Positions 1-8,145 of a DNA stretch of 17,691 nucleotides are shown piece after piece; positions within the stretch are counted from its first letter, which is position 1; the number at the start of each line of letters is the position of its first letter. Made by a program: the position numbers and the translations under genes. The stretch spans positions 1-17,691 of the forward strand of contig CACXHM010000051.1 in the NCBI GenBank assembly GCA_902767465.1. Reading direction: 5' to 3'. This DNA comes from an uncultured Bacteroidia bacterium. GTDB taxonomy: Bacteria > Bacteroidota > Bacteroidia > Bacteroidales > UBA932. The notes under the pieces are model-generated. The model saw only the letters and a program-made list of their open reading frames with translations. It did no database searches and was not told the origin of the DNA.

Positions 1-74
1 AAACAGTTTAAAATGCTGTGACAGAATAGATTGGCGATCAGTAATAATTGGTGGCCCGAAGACAGAAAGCAGCA

Positions 75-101
75 GGGCCGACGGTATAAAACCGCCGGCC
101 C
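75..101 (-). terminator. GC-rich hairpin, possible operon terminator
   Basis: An 11-bp inverted repeat (GGGCCGGCGGT / ACCGTCGGCCC on the minus strand, one G-T wobble) encloses a 5-nt loop. It lies downstream of the last operon gene and of the orphan cassette, which is where the minus-strand transcript should end. The following minus-strand sequence (TGCTGCTTTCTGTC) is only moderately T-rich, so this is not a textbook intrinsic terminator. On the plus strand the hairpin is followed by an A-rich stretch, so it would not work in that direction. Positions 1-74 hold nothing else that I can identify. Confidence 0.55.
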
Positions 102-126
102 CACAAAAATGATGAAACGAAAAATG

Positions 127-273
127 TTATCTATTGTCTTCGTCAACCTGACAGCGGACGGATGCAGCGAAGGCTTTACCACGATTGCTGCCGTCATTGA
201 ACCCGATGGTTTCACCGCTGTCTGCTGCGCAAAATGAGGGATAAGCGTCTTCGTCGCCCTGGCACAGGTTGGT
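127..273 (-). pseudogene. Orphan C-terminal fragment of a FISUMP lipoprotein
   Basis: Read on the minus strand, this stretch encodes 48 residues and a TAA stop. It begins TNLCQGDEDAYPS and ends KAFAASVRCQVDEDNR. It is clearly homologous to the last 49 residues of the adjacent gene C (TNLCQEDSDLYPS ... KAFAASVRCEVDTTYR), with about 27 identities and one single-residue gap by hand alignment. The frame has no internal stop or frameshift, but it has no ATG/GTG/TTG start. A TAG closes it just upstream, inside the end of gene C, so independent translation looks unlikely. The match starts 14 nt after the gene C stop, and both copies end in ATAGATAA. Its terminal DEDNR resembles the ends of paralogues A (DDDNR) and B (DELNR) more than gene C's own TTYR. 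It is either a degraded duplicate or a silent 3' cassette. Confidence 0.75.
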
Positions 274-287
274 TATCCGATTATTGA

Positions 288-2342
288 TTATCTATATGTC
301 GTATCCACTTCGCACCTCACGGAGGCTGCAAATGCTTTGTTGCAGGCAGACCAGTTGTCGTTGAAAGCAAGGTTTTTGTTGCCGGCTGCCACATAAACCG
401 AAGGGTAGAGGTCGCTGTCTTCCTGGCAGAGGTTGGTCCACCAGAAACCGTTGGTGCCTCCCGTGCCGGGAGCGTTGCCCGTGACGGAAGTCTTCTCGAA
501 CGAGGTGCCGGTGGTGGCTTTCCAGTAGCCGGAACGCAGCCAGAGGTCGCTGCCTTCCGGGTAGGTCACGCTGTGGAATGCATATCCGTCGCCGGAGACA
601 ATCTCCCAGTCGGTTGCATAGTTGCGGACAATGTTGAGCAGCGTGAACCTGTCGCAGACACGGTACCCTTTGGGGCAGGGGTCAAAGACCGTTTTGGTGC
701 CGAGCGTTGACAGGTCGGTGGAGTTGTTGCCCCAGAGATCCCCTCGCGACGAATTGAGCCAGTCTGTTATACTTTTCCCGCTTTCGGAAGACGCGACAAT
801 AAGAGATGCCGGATATTTCATTGAGTCCTCCAGGCTCAGCGGCCCGACTACTGCAGGGATGTTGCCTTCCTGAATCCCGGGGATGTCAAGGGTGGTAACC
901 GAATTCCAGAGGACCGGAATCGGACGTCCCCACTGGTATTTGTAAACCGTCCTGTAGAGGGCATCGGAGTTTGCTCCCCAGAGGGCTCCGTTTCGGGTTG
1001 CCTGTCCGATATCCATTGTAATGATCTGTTTGCCGGTGGCATTGGTAATCAGGACTGGGTCGATGGACGTTCCGTCTGCTGCAATGTTCCAGAAACTCCA
1101 GGCCCAAAGCACTGCTCCGTCTTTTACCATCAGCAGAATCGGCGCACCGGCATAGGCTCCATCGTTCTTCACTTTTACTTCGCAGCGGTCGGTATCTACA
1201 GAGATGCTGAACTTTGTAGGATCTACCCCGCTGGCGGCATATCCGTTGGTGCGCATTGTATAGATATTGCCTTTTCCGGTTCCTGTGGCAGGATCGGTTT
1301 CTCCGAGTTTCATCCAGGTAAAGGACACTCCCTTGGGGATGACCACCTTGCGGAAATCACCTCGCGCACGATAGGATACCGCAACTTCGTCGGGGACAGC
1401 ATCATTCGGGGTATAGGTTGCCCCGGGATAGGTAGAACCGTTCTTGCACTGGATAAAGTAACAGTTGGCGTCGCCGTAGGCAAAGTCGATACCCGGCATC
1501 CCGCGCAGGTCGAATGACTTGAACCAGGGGACATTCATATAGCGCTTGAGCCCTTCAACCTTGAACGGATTGACCTTCCCTGCTTTAAGTGATGCTCCGT
1601 CAAAAGCTACGGGAACCGTAAAGGGAGTTCCGTTGCTCAGAATCTCAAATGCGACATAGAGGGGCGTTGATGACGCCTCCGCAGGAAGAGAAGTAAACCA
1701 TATCTCAGCTGCCTGGGAAGAGCTCAGGGTGACAGGAGACTCAAGGGAAACCCGCACATAATCTCCTTCGCCGGAAAGGGCCGGACCTTCGCTTCTTAAA
1801 ATAACAGCGGAAAGGCTTGCTCCTTCGAACTCTTCATCTGCGCTGACGGACACTTTTACAACGGCCTCGCTGTGCTTCATGCTGAATGCCTGGCTCTGTC
1901 CCTTGTAGATATAAACAGTGTCGGAAACTGCGGCTGCAATGAGGCCTTTGTCTTCGGCGTTGCTCCGTGTCTGTTCTGCGGGCACAGACAACTCCTTGTA
2001 AGCGAGCACTACGCGTGTGCTGTCGGCGATGGTGCCGGGCATGCTGAAATCGGCTTCGGGCGATCCGGCTCCTGACACTATGGTTGCCTCTCCGAGCACA
2101 GATCCGTCTTCGGCGGAGCTTACCGTGAGTACGTCTCCCTCTTCCCAAAGCACTTTGTAATGATTCCCGTCGATTTCTCCGATGGCCATTTTCGTGCCGG
2201 AAAATGCGGTTCCGTGGAACAGGGTTTCCCCTTCGGGATCAACTACTGAAGAAGGATTTGAAGGCACATCGTATTCCGCTACGTTACAGGAGGTTATGGC
2301 GCAAAGCGCAAGTATGGGGAAATATTTTTTCATAGCGCTCAT
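288..2342 (-). CDS. Fimbrillin-like/FISUMP surface lipoprotein C
   Basis: This is a 684-residue predicted surface lipoprotein. The start at 2342 is chosen because its ATG overlaps the upstream esterase stop as ATGA; an ATG at 2333 (MKKYF) is almost as good. The frame stays open further upstream inside the esterase gene, but that part lacks signal-peptide character. A short signal peptide ends in lipobox AITSC, with the lipidated Cys near residue 19. Residues about 39-268 are fimbrillin-like (YKVLWEEGDVL, then LGEATIVSGAGSPEADFSM). Residues about 280-423 form a middle beta-rich region with FAYGDANCYFIQCKNG and VLWAWSFWNIAADGT, like the LWSWHIW motif of fimbrillin-family lipoproteins. Residues about 438-684 are a FISUMP (Fibrobacter succinogenes major paralogous) domain with FDPCPKGYRVCDR and C-terminal ASVRC. 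No catalytic motif is visible. Its place in a PUL suggests glycan binding, which is inference. It is closer to paralogue B than to A. Confidence 0.85.
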   Translation of the reverse strand: MSAMKKYFPILALCAITSCNVAEYDVPSNPSSVVDPEGETLFHGTAFSGTKMAIGEIDGNHYKVLWEEGDVLTVSSAEDGSVLGEATIVSGAGSPEADFSMPGTIADSTRVVLAYKELSVPAEQTRSNAEDKGLIAAAVSDTVYIYKGQSQAFSMKHSEAVVKVSVSADEEFEGASLSAVILRSEGPALSGEGDYVRVSLESPVTLSSSQAAEIWFTSLPAEASSTPLYVAFEILSNGTPFTVPVAFDGASLKAGKVNPFKVEGLKRYMNVPWFKSFDLRGMPGIDFAYGDANCYFIQCKNGSTYPGATYTPNDAVPDEVAVSYRARGDFRKVVIPKGVSFTWMKLGETDPATGTGKGNIYTMRTNGYAASGVDPTKFSISVDTDRCEVKVKNDGAYAGAPILLMVKDGAVLWAWSFWNIAADGTSIDPVLITNATGKQIITMDIGQATRNGALWGANSDALYRTVYKYQWGRPIPVLWNSVTTLDIPGIQEGNIPAVVGPLSLEDSMKYPASLIVASSESGKSITDWLNSSRGDLWGNNSTDLSTLGTKTVFDPCPKGYRVCDRFTLLNIVRNYATDWEIVSGDGYAFHSVTYPEGSDLWLRSGYWKATTGTSFEKTSVTGNAPGTGGTNGFWWTNLCQEDSDLYPSVYVAAGNKNLAFNDNWSACNKAFAASVRCEVDTTYR

Positions 2343-3754
2343 AATCCAAAGTGATACGATGCAAAATCCATATAGGCGTTCCAGTCGAAATCCTTTACAT
2401 CGTGGCCTCCTGTCCTGTGATGGAAGCCGACTGTTCCGGTGTTGACCGGTTTGTCGGTAGGAGGAAAACTTCCTGACGGAAGCCCGACCTTGTCGAACAG
2501 GGCATAAACAGGGGAGACCCTCAGGGCGGTTATCCATTCAAGCCGGGCATCGTAGGATTCACTGTCTCCGCAGCCGAAATATATCGGCCTTGGCGCCGTC
2601 AATGCGGCGAGCCAATGCTGTTCTGCCGGGAAAGTGCCGGGGACGGTGTAGTAATCATAGAATTTCGGCGTAAACCAGTGATAATAATACTGGTTCATAG
2701 CGCTCGTGTAGAAATTCTTGCCGTCGGGGCGGCGCGAGATGGCAGCTCCGCAGCAACCTGATCCGTTAGCAAAGCAGATAGCATAACGTGAGTCGTTTGC
2801 TGCAGCCCAAAGAGAAGTCTTGCCGGTCCTTGAATGGCCGAGAGAGCAAATGCGGTCTTTGCCTACCCGGGGTTCAGTTTCCAGATAGTCGATCAGCCTG
2901 CTCATTCCCCAAGCCCAGGCTCCGAGAGCACCCCAGTTGCAGCCTTTTGCATACCACGAGCGTACTCCGCGGGAGAACGGTCCGTGCACGTCTTCGCCGG
3001 CAGCGGGATTAGGGTCCGGGTCGATTTCGTCGTGCCATGCGGTTATCACTCCGAATCCGCGCTGCATAATCATGTCAAAAGGCCAGCGGCTCTTTTGCGC
3101 GGCAAGTGTGACTTCATTCCCCACATGATTGAGGAAAACGAATACCGGGATGTTTTCGCCGCTGTTGGGAAGATGCAGCATGGCATCGAACCAGTGTTCC
3201 TCCGAGGCATCGAGGAAGATACGGATTATTTTTCTGGTGCCGAGTCCGTTATAAACTGTGGCATCTTCCGAGAGCACCTTGAAGTGAAGTCCTTCGGGTT
3301 TGGGAGGAATGTCTCCGAACATGTTGTCGGCAAAAATTTTCAAGATCTCTGCCCTGCGCTTCGAATTCCACTCCTGCGATGTCGAAACCTTTGATCCATC
3401 ATTGAATACGAGAGGATCCGGCAGGGGATAGGTTGCGCAGTAGATGTCTTCGTCCGAGGCATCCTCGAAGGAAGGATATCCGGTTCCGGGAAGATTCTCG
3501 TCCGAAATATCCAGGTCTCCGGCATTGCCGCTCCCGGGTTCGAATTCGGGCTCAGGGTCCGGCTGGTCTGGCTGGTCTGGCTGGTCCGGTCCGTCGGGAT
3601 TGTCGGGGTTATCTGGGTTGTCCGGATTGTCGGGACCTTCCGGGTCAACCTTCTCTTCCGGATCCTCTTTTTTATGGTTGTCGGCGTTTGCGGGGGTGCA
3701 ACCCGTAATCACAAGCGCACACAGTGCGATAATAATCCAATAATGCTTTTTCAT
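2339..3754 (-). CDS. CE15-like 4-O-methyl-glucuronoyl esterase lipoprotein
   Basis: This is a 471-residue alpha/beta-hydrolase of the carbohydrate esterase 15 type. Known members cleave esters of (4-O-methyl)glucuronic acid, classically those joining glucuronoxylan to lignin. The signal peptide MKKHYWIIIALCALVITGC has its lipobox Cys at residue 19. An acidic Pro-Asp repeat stalk spans about residues 40-70, and the catalytic domain about 100-471. GHSRTGK places the nucleophile Ser at about 308 with the conserved Arg and Lys. GSGCCGAAISRR follows at about 331-342, and the likely catalytic His is in TGGHDVKDF (about 451). The usual acidic residue near GSG appears absent; an Asp in GDSESYDARLEW (about 402) may substitute, as in bacterial members such as MZ0003. 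The start at 3754 lies 2 bp after the upstream stop; an in-frame ATG at 3766 would only add MGII. The stop overlaps the next start as ATGA. The family call is firm; the natural substrate is unknown. Confidence 0.85.
   Translation of the reverse strand: MKKHYWIIIALCALVITGCTPANADNHKKEDPEEKVDPEGPDNPDNPDNPDNPDGPDQPDQPDQPDPEPEFEPGSGNAGDLDISDENLPGTGYPSFEDASDEDIYCATYPLPDPLVFNDGSKVSTSQEWNSKRRAEILKIFADNMFGDIPPKPEGLHFKVLSEDATVYNGLGTRKIIRIFLDASEEHWFDAMLHLPNSGENIPVFVFLNHVGNEVTLAAQKSRWPFDMIMQRGFGVITAWHDEIDPDPNPAAGEDVHGPFSRGVRSWYAKGCNWGALGAWAWGMSRLIDYLETEPRVGKDRICSLGHSRTGKTSLWAAANDSRYAICFANGSGCCGAAISRRPDGKNFYTSAMNQYYYHWFTPKFYDYYTVPGTFPAEQHWLAALTAPRPIYFGCGDSESYDARLEWITALRVSPVYALFDKVGLPSGSFPPTDKPVNTGTVGFHHRTGGHDVKDFDWNAYMDFASYHFGL
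3557..3634 (-). repeat. Pro-Asp linker minisatellite (mostly 9-nt units)
   Basis: Within the esterase gene, nine-nucleotide units encode tandem PDN or PDQ triplets (residues about 41-66), with one PDG in the middle. The unit sequence drifts between the PDN and PDQ halves; the PDQ half is nearly identical unit to unit. Gain or loss of a unit keeps the frame, so stalk length can vary without breaking the enzyme. The peptide is acidic and proline-rich, as expected for an extended spacer between the lipid anchor and the catalytic domain. Confidence 0.8.
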
Positions 3755-3756
3755 GA

Positions 3757-6180
3757 TTATTCCCATATAACTTCAGGTAGCGTTCCGGCATCGAATCCCT
3801 CTCCGGTGCCCTCCGGATCAGGGGTTCCGGGATCCTGAGGGGTGTAATCCAGATCGGTGAAATAGGACAGGATCTGATAGGTGTTGCGGTTGAGCTGTTT
3901 CATCAGATCCGTGCAGTCGGTATAGAGCCCGGTTTCGTCGTAGCGGAAGATGCCCTTGTTAACATATCCGTTCACATACCAGTCATCGTAGAACTTGAAC
4001 CACTGCCAACCGGCACAGTTGTGGGTCTGCATCAGCCTGATGCAGAAATTGGAGTACCAAAGGCCGCGAGCTTTCTGACTGTCCACGAAGTCGCCGGCTC
4101 CCTCATTCACATATTTGGAATCGGAAACCATGTCCTTGACATAGAATTCCGTAATGATGAAGGGCTTTTCTCCGCAGTTGGTCCTCACCGTGGTCTCGAA
4201 ATAATCCACGTCAGGCTCGAACAGGTTCGTGTAGTAGTTGATTGATATCACGTCGCAATATCTTGCGCAGGCCTTCAGTATTTCCGGATTGAACTTGTCG
4301 TCGGCATGCAGACGGGAGCCCATGTACAGGTGGTTGGGATCGTAGCGACGGATTGCCTCGGAAGCTGTCCGGTAGTAGTAATCTGCAACCGCTCCCATGA
4401 ATGCACTCTCCATCGAGGCATTGTAGGTGGTGGTGCCATAATTGTCCTGCATCCACTTTATGGCCCAATTATATGCATAGGACAGATACCTGGGAGCATC
4501 CGCTTCTTTGCTGAGGGCGTTCAGGGCAAGGAAATTCTTTAGAGTGGCCTTCTTTGTGGTTCTGCTGCCGGTGCTGTCGAAATTGAGCTCATTGTCGGAA
4601 TAGTAACCGATGAAATGCTTGCTCTCGCGGAACTTCGGAATAGCGGTTCTGGCTATCTCGTCGATGTAATCCAGATAGCCCGGATCGAACATTATGGAGG
4701 GCCATGGCGAAGATGACGAGGGATCCTTTTTATCGTAGAGGTTCTTATAGTCCCACCAGAACTGGATGAGGAAATTCAACCACTCCACCTGGCTCAGGCA
4801 GTTCCCCTGCGAAGGATTGTGCATGATTTCGTCCATGGCTTCGGTGACTCCGTATCCGCTTCTGGACTGGAACCGGTAATCCCTGGCGATGCTGGGACCT
4901 ACCATATACATGTTGAATCCCACACCATGCAGCATCGAAGCAGCATCTGCGGCCCACACGTTCATATCTTTGTATTTTGCTTCAAAGATGGCCTGTGTCG
5001 TGGGAGTTGAAGATGCGCACATTGGCTCTGGCAGCAGGTAATTCATTCCGCGCAGTACCGCCACGTTGCCGTCGGGATCCACCATCACGATGCGGTCGTG
5101 CCAGCGTCCGGTGCGCCAGAATCCGCTGGTGTTGGTGCTGATGTACGAATTCGGTTTGATTCCGTCGTAGCCGCCCCATTTGTCCTGGTTGGAGAATCCG
5201 TCGCGGATTTTGTCCATCCGGTTCATTCCGGCTGCGGTGCGTGCCTGATATTCTTTGAACGGATCATTTGGTTGCGCCTTGAAGTTCATGGCCACGGTGG
5301 TGTATTCGACTGTTGCATTGGGATCCCCCTTTTCTATGTCGGCATTTTCAAGATCCGAAACAGTTATGGTTGTTACGCCTCCGGCGAGCATGTCATGTGC
5401 TGTAATGGAGATGCTTTGAGTTGAGGGAAGGGCTCCTTCTTCCGGAGCGATCTCGAGGTCGAGAACCGCGCTTTTGCCTTCGAGCGTGCAGGGGAACAGA
5501 GCGAGCCATACTTCCGTGGGGCCCGAACCCAGCACGGCCGGTTGTTCGAGGGAAACCTCCACCTTGGCCGAAGCATCGTTGTCTGCTGCAAGCGCCCCGG
5601 CGTTATAGTCGTATTTGTAGCCTCCGGCCAGCTTCTGTCCTTCGCACGTGAAGCCGACTTTTGAAAGGATGAATCCTTCCATGGAACCGGCGTTGAGCAC
5701 GATGCGCAGATATGCCATCGCATGATGAAGTGTGATGGTGGAAGTCTTGCCGCTTTCAAACACGTCCGACCAGCAGTAGGAGTAGCGTGACATGTTGAAC
5801 GCTCCGGCTGCGGCCTGGCTCTGGGAAGGGTCAAGCCGGTTTTTCCCGGACATCATTCTGTCTGCAGGATAAACTGCACGTACCGACAGGCCTTCGTCGA
5901 GCGGCCTTGCAAGCTTGAACGTGCCGGTAGGAGTGCCGGCTCCGCTTTCAAGGCTCGCGGTTCCGATTGAACCGATATTGACGGTGTTATAGAATTTTAC
6001 CTGGTCTTCTTCATTCCAAAGGATGGGATAGCTCTCTGCTGTGGCCTGTCCCATGGAGAGTCTGGTAAGCGGAGAGGTAATGGTAAAGGTGTCGAGTTCA
6101 ACACCCGGGGTTTTCTTTTCTTCTTTGCCGCAGCAGAGGGCCAGAAGGGCACATGCGAGCAATAAGGTAGTCTTTTTCAT
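3757..6180 (-). CDS. Fimbrillin-like domain fused to GH-A (GH50-like) glycosidase
   Basis: This is an 807-residue lipoprotein (signal MKKTTLLLACALLALCCG). Residue numbers here count from the in-frame ATG at 6186. Residues about 30-285 form a fimbrillin-like domain matching those of paralogues B and C (YPILWNEEDQVKFY, IGTASLESGAGTPTGTF). From about 350 a catalytic (beta/alpha)8 domain begins: DRIVMVDPDGNVAVLRGMNY is typical of the GH50 agarase entry region. FIGYYSDNELNF supplies a likely acid/base Glu (533), and PFIITEFYVKDM a likely nucleophile Glu (680). CAGWQWFKFYDDWYVNG resembles the last strand of GH50-like enzymes. The tail from about 783 is Pro/Gly/acidic and ends LPEVIWE. ATG 6180 is chosen because AGGAGG sits 8 nt upstream; ATG 6186 would leave 2 nt. 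Clan GH-A is well supported. GH50 versus a neighbouring or unclassified family, and agarase activity itself, are not proven. Confidence 0.8.
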   Translation of the reverse strand: MKKTTLLLACALLALCCGKEEKKTPGVELDTFTITSPLTRLSMGQATAESYPILWNEEDQVKFYNTVNIGSIGTASLESGAGTPTGTFKLARPLDEGLSVRAVYPADRMMSGKNRLDPSQSQAAAGAFNMSRYSYCWSDVFESGKTSTITLHHAMAYLRIVLNAGSMEGFILSKVGFTCEGQKLAGGYKYDYNAGALAADNDASAKVEVSLEQPAVLGSGPTEVWLALFPCTLEGKSAVLDLEIAPEEGALPSTQSISITAHDMLAGGVTTITVSDLENADIEKGDPNATVEYTTVAMNFKAQPNDPFKEYQARTAAGMNRMDKIRDGFSNQDKWGGYDGIKPNSYISTNTSGFWRTGRWHDRIVMVDPDGNVAVLRGMNYLLPEPMCASSTPTTQAIFEAKYKDMNVWAADAASMLHGVGFNMYMVGPSIARDYRFQSRSGYGVTEAMDEIMHNPSQGNCLSQVEWLNFLIQFWWDYKNLYDKKDPSSSSPWPSIMFDPGYLDYIDEIARTAIPKFRESKHFIGYYSDNELNFDSTGSRTTKKATLKNFLALNALSKEADAPRYLSYAYNWAIKWMQDNYGTTTYNASMESAFMGAVADYYYRTASEAIRRYDPNHLYMGSRLHADDKFNPEILKACARYCDVISINYYTNLFEPDVDYFETTVRTNCGEKPFIITEFYVKDMVSDSKYVNEGAGDFVDSQKARGLWYSNFCIRLMQTHNCAGWQWFKFYDDWYVNGYVNKGIFRYDETGLYTDCTDLMKQLNRNTYQILSYFTDLDYTPQDPGTPDPEGTGEGFDAGTLPEVIWE

Positions 6181-6187
6181 ATTCATG

Positions 6188-6194
6188 TCCTCCT
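6188..6194 (-). promoter_or_regulatory. Strong Shine-Dalgarno for the GH50-like gene
   Basis: The minus strand reads AGGAGGA just after the stop of paralogue B. AGGAGG ends 8 nt before the ATG at 6180 and only 2 nt before the ATG at 6186, which favours 6180. It stands out because the other starts in the window lack a comparable motif, as is usual for Bacteroidota. Confidence 0.6.
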
Positions 6195-6195
6195 G

Positions 6196-8145
6196 TTAGC
6201 GGTTAAGTTCGTCGACCATGCATCGTACCGGCGCGCAGACTGCTTTCTGCTGTGCCGCCGAAAAGGCCACTTCCGAGGGTTTAAGCACCAGAGCGGAAGC
6301 GGAATTGGTATTCGGCCCGGCGCTGAAGTTGGACCATGTTATGGTAGTGCCCGTGGCTCCGTCCATCTGCAGTTTCCCGGCCGCTTCTTTTGTCCTGGCA
6401 AAGAAATAGAGGCACCTGAGGAAGAGACTTCCCGAAGCGATGTCGTAGAATCCGGGATAATTGGCATTGGTCTCGAAGCTTTTGTTTGCACCTACCAGGT
6501 ATTGGTAAACAGCCCTGTCGCAGACGCGGTACCCCTTGGGACAGGGATCGAACACAGCCTTTATGCCGGTTTCGTTGCCGCATGCTCCCCATGCCTTGGC
6601 GAGCGAGTTGTCGCTGCAGTATGGGCTCAGCTCGGTACCGGGAGTCTTGTTTGCAATTATGCCCACGGGGTTTTGCATGAATTCTTCAAGCGTGACAGGG
6701 CCCCAGATGACGGGAATGTTCCCCTCTTGAGTATTGTCGGGGAAATGAAGGGTTACTACCTGGTTGTAAAAAACGGGCCAGGGACGTCCATACTGGTAGC
6801 GGTGTACGGTGCGCTGCACGGGATCGGCGTTTGCCGCCCAGGTCGCATATTGCGTTGTGGCCTGGCCAATGTCCATGTTGGCCACGTTGTAATCCCCGAT
6901 TTTTACGCTGCCGAAACGTGTGCCGTCGGCGGCTACATTCCAGAAACTCCATGCCCACAGAGTTTTTCCGCCCTTCTTCATTACCAGGATGGGGGTGCCG
7001 GCAAAGGCGGCGTCATTGGTTACGGTAACCGTGTAGTTCCCGTCGTAGCTGAATGAGTATTTGGTTGGATCAACGCCGGACTCAGCATATCCGATGGTAC
7101 GCATGGTGTAGATCTTGCCCTCGCCGAAAGTGCCCCACTCGAAAGTGGCTCCCTTCGGATTGGTGACTTTCAAGATGTCGCCCCTGGCCTTGATGCTGAT
7201 GGCCACGCTGCCAGGAATGTCGGGATCCGGGTCATATTTGGCTCCTTTGTATGTTTCTCCGTTTTTGCATTGGATGAGGAAAGTGTTGGCTTCTCCGTAG
7301 GCAAAAGTGGGGACTTCCTTCATCCGGATATCGTGGGGTTCATACCAGGGAGAACAAAGATCTTCGGACAGAGCCGGAATCTCGAAGGAATTCACTGTCC
7401 CTGCCTGCAGGGCCCTGCCGTTGTAGCTTATCGGCAGATTGAATCCGCTCCCGCTTGTGGGTTTGACCCGGAAAGCGAGCAGCACTTCCTTGCCGGTCAG
7501 GTCTGCGGGAAGAGCCGAGAAAACCAGCTGTTGGGGAGTGGATGAAAGAACAAGCGAGTCCTGCAGTGTGAGCCGGACATAGTCCTTGCCGCTGCTGCTG
7601 AGTTCGGCTCCTTCGCAGCGCAGGATCACCGATGCGATTTTGGCTCCGGCGAGTTCACTTGACGCTACGTTGACCCTGATCACGCTCGTCTTGTATTTGA
7701 AAACGGCGTCGGAAGCACCCTCCTGCACGGTAACCAGACCGTCGGATTCCGCCATGGTGGCAAAGGAATAGTCGGTATGGTATATCTTGCTCTGTTCTTC
7801 AGCGACATTTGTCGATCCGTAAACAAGGCGGACCTTTGTGCCTTTTTCAATTGCCTTGGGAATGGAGAAAGTTGCCGTGGAAGACCCCTGTCCGCTCACC
7901 AGAACGGCGGTGCCAAGGGTTGCCCCGGCCTCATCGTAAACCATCAGTTCGTCTCCTTTCTCCCAGAAAAGCTTGTACCCTTCCGAATTCTTGTCTCCCA
8001 GGGTAACCCTGGTCTTGGGCATGGTGCAGCTGAACAGCGTTTCGCCGGAAAGCCGGGCTTCGCTCTGTTCGCCTGCCTTCTCGGGAAGGGCAGCCGTGCA
8101 TGCTGACAATGCGGCCAGGCAGGCCGCGATGATGATTCTTTTCAT
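6196..8145 (-). CDS. Fimbrillin-like/FISUMP surface lipoprotein B
   Basis: This is a 649-residue predicted surface lipoprotein. The start at 8145 is chosen because its ATG overlaps the GH2 stop as ATGA; an in-frame ATG at 8157 would only add MDTK. The signal peptide MKRIIIAACLAALSAC ends with the lipidated Cys at residue 16. Residues about 35-260 are fimbrillin-like (YKLFWEKGDELMVYD, LGTAVLVSGQGSSTATFSI). Residues about 280-410 hold the middle region with FAYGEANTFLIQCKNG and TLWAWSFWNVAADGT. Residues about 424-649 form the FISUMP domain with MDIGQAT, YQYGRPWPV, FDPCPKGYRVCDR at 532-544, and the end APVRCMVDELNR. The same three-part layout occurs in A and C, and C is the closer relative. It probably binds the target glycan or scaffolds the surface complex between the two glycosidases; no enzymatic motif is seen. 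Confidence 0.85.
   Translation of the reverse strand: MKRIIIAACLAALSACTAALPEKAGEQSEARLSGETLFSCTMPKTRVTLGDKNSEGYKLFWEKGDELMVYDEAGATLGTAVLVSGQGSSTATFSIPKAIEKGTKVRLVYGSTNVAEEQSKIYHTDYSFATMAESDGLVTVQEGASDAVFKYKTSVIRVNVASSELAGAKIASVILRCEGAELSSSGKDYVRLTLQDSLVLSSTPQQLVFSALPADLTGKEVLLAFRVKPTSGSGFNLPISYNGRALQAGTVNSFEIPALSEDLCSPWYEPHDIRMKEVPTFAYGEANTFLIQCKNGETYKGAKYDPDPDIPGSVAISIKARGDILKVTNPKGATFEWGTFGEGKIYTMRTIGYAESGVDPTKYSFSYDGNYTVTVTNDAAFAGTPILVMKKGGKTLWAWSFWNVAADGTRFGSVKIGDYNVANMDIGQATTQYATWAANADPVQRTVHRYQYGRPWPVFYNQVVTLHFPDNTQEGNIPVIWGPVTLEEFMQNPVGIIANKTPGTELSPYCSDNSLAKAWGACGNETGIKAVFDPCPKGYRVCDRAVYQYLVGANKSFETNANYPGFYDIASGSLFLRCLYFFARTKEAAGKLQMDGATGTTITWSNFSAGPNTNSASALVLKPSEVAFSAAQQKAVCAPVRCMVDELNR

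Noticed and set aside
31..237. 68-codon plus-strand frame at the left edge
   Set aside because: It runs across the hairpin and antisense to the FISUMP fragment, and its product has no recognisable features.
2343..2537. Longer N-terminus for lipoprotein C starting MDNRPEG
   Set aside because: It would overlap the esterase gene by about 200 bp in another frame, bury the lipoprotein signal internally, and looks like a read-back of the frame.
2834..3394. 186-codon plus-strand open frame opposite the esterase
   Set aside because: It is antisense to the conserved CE15 domain and its translation shows no family motif.
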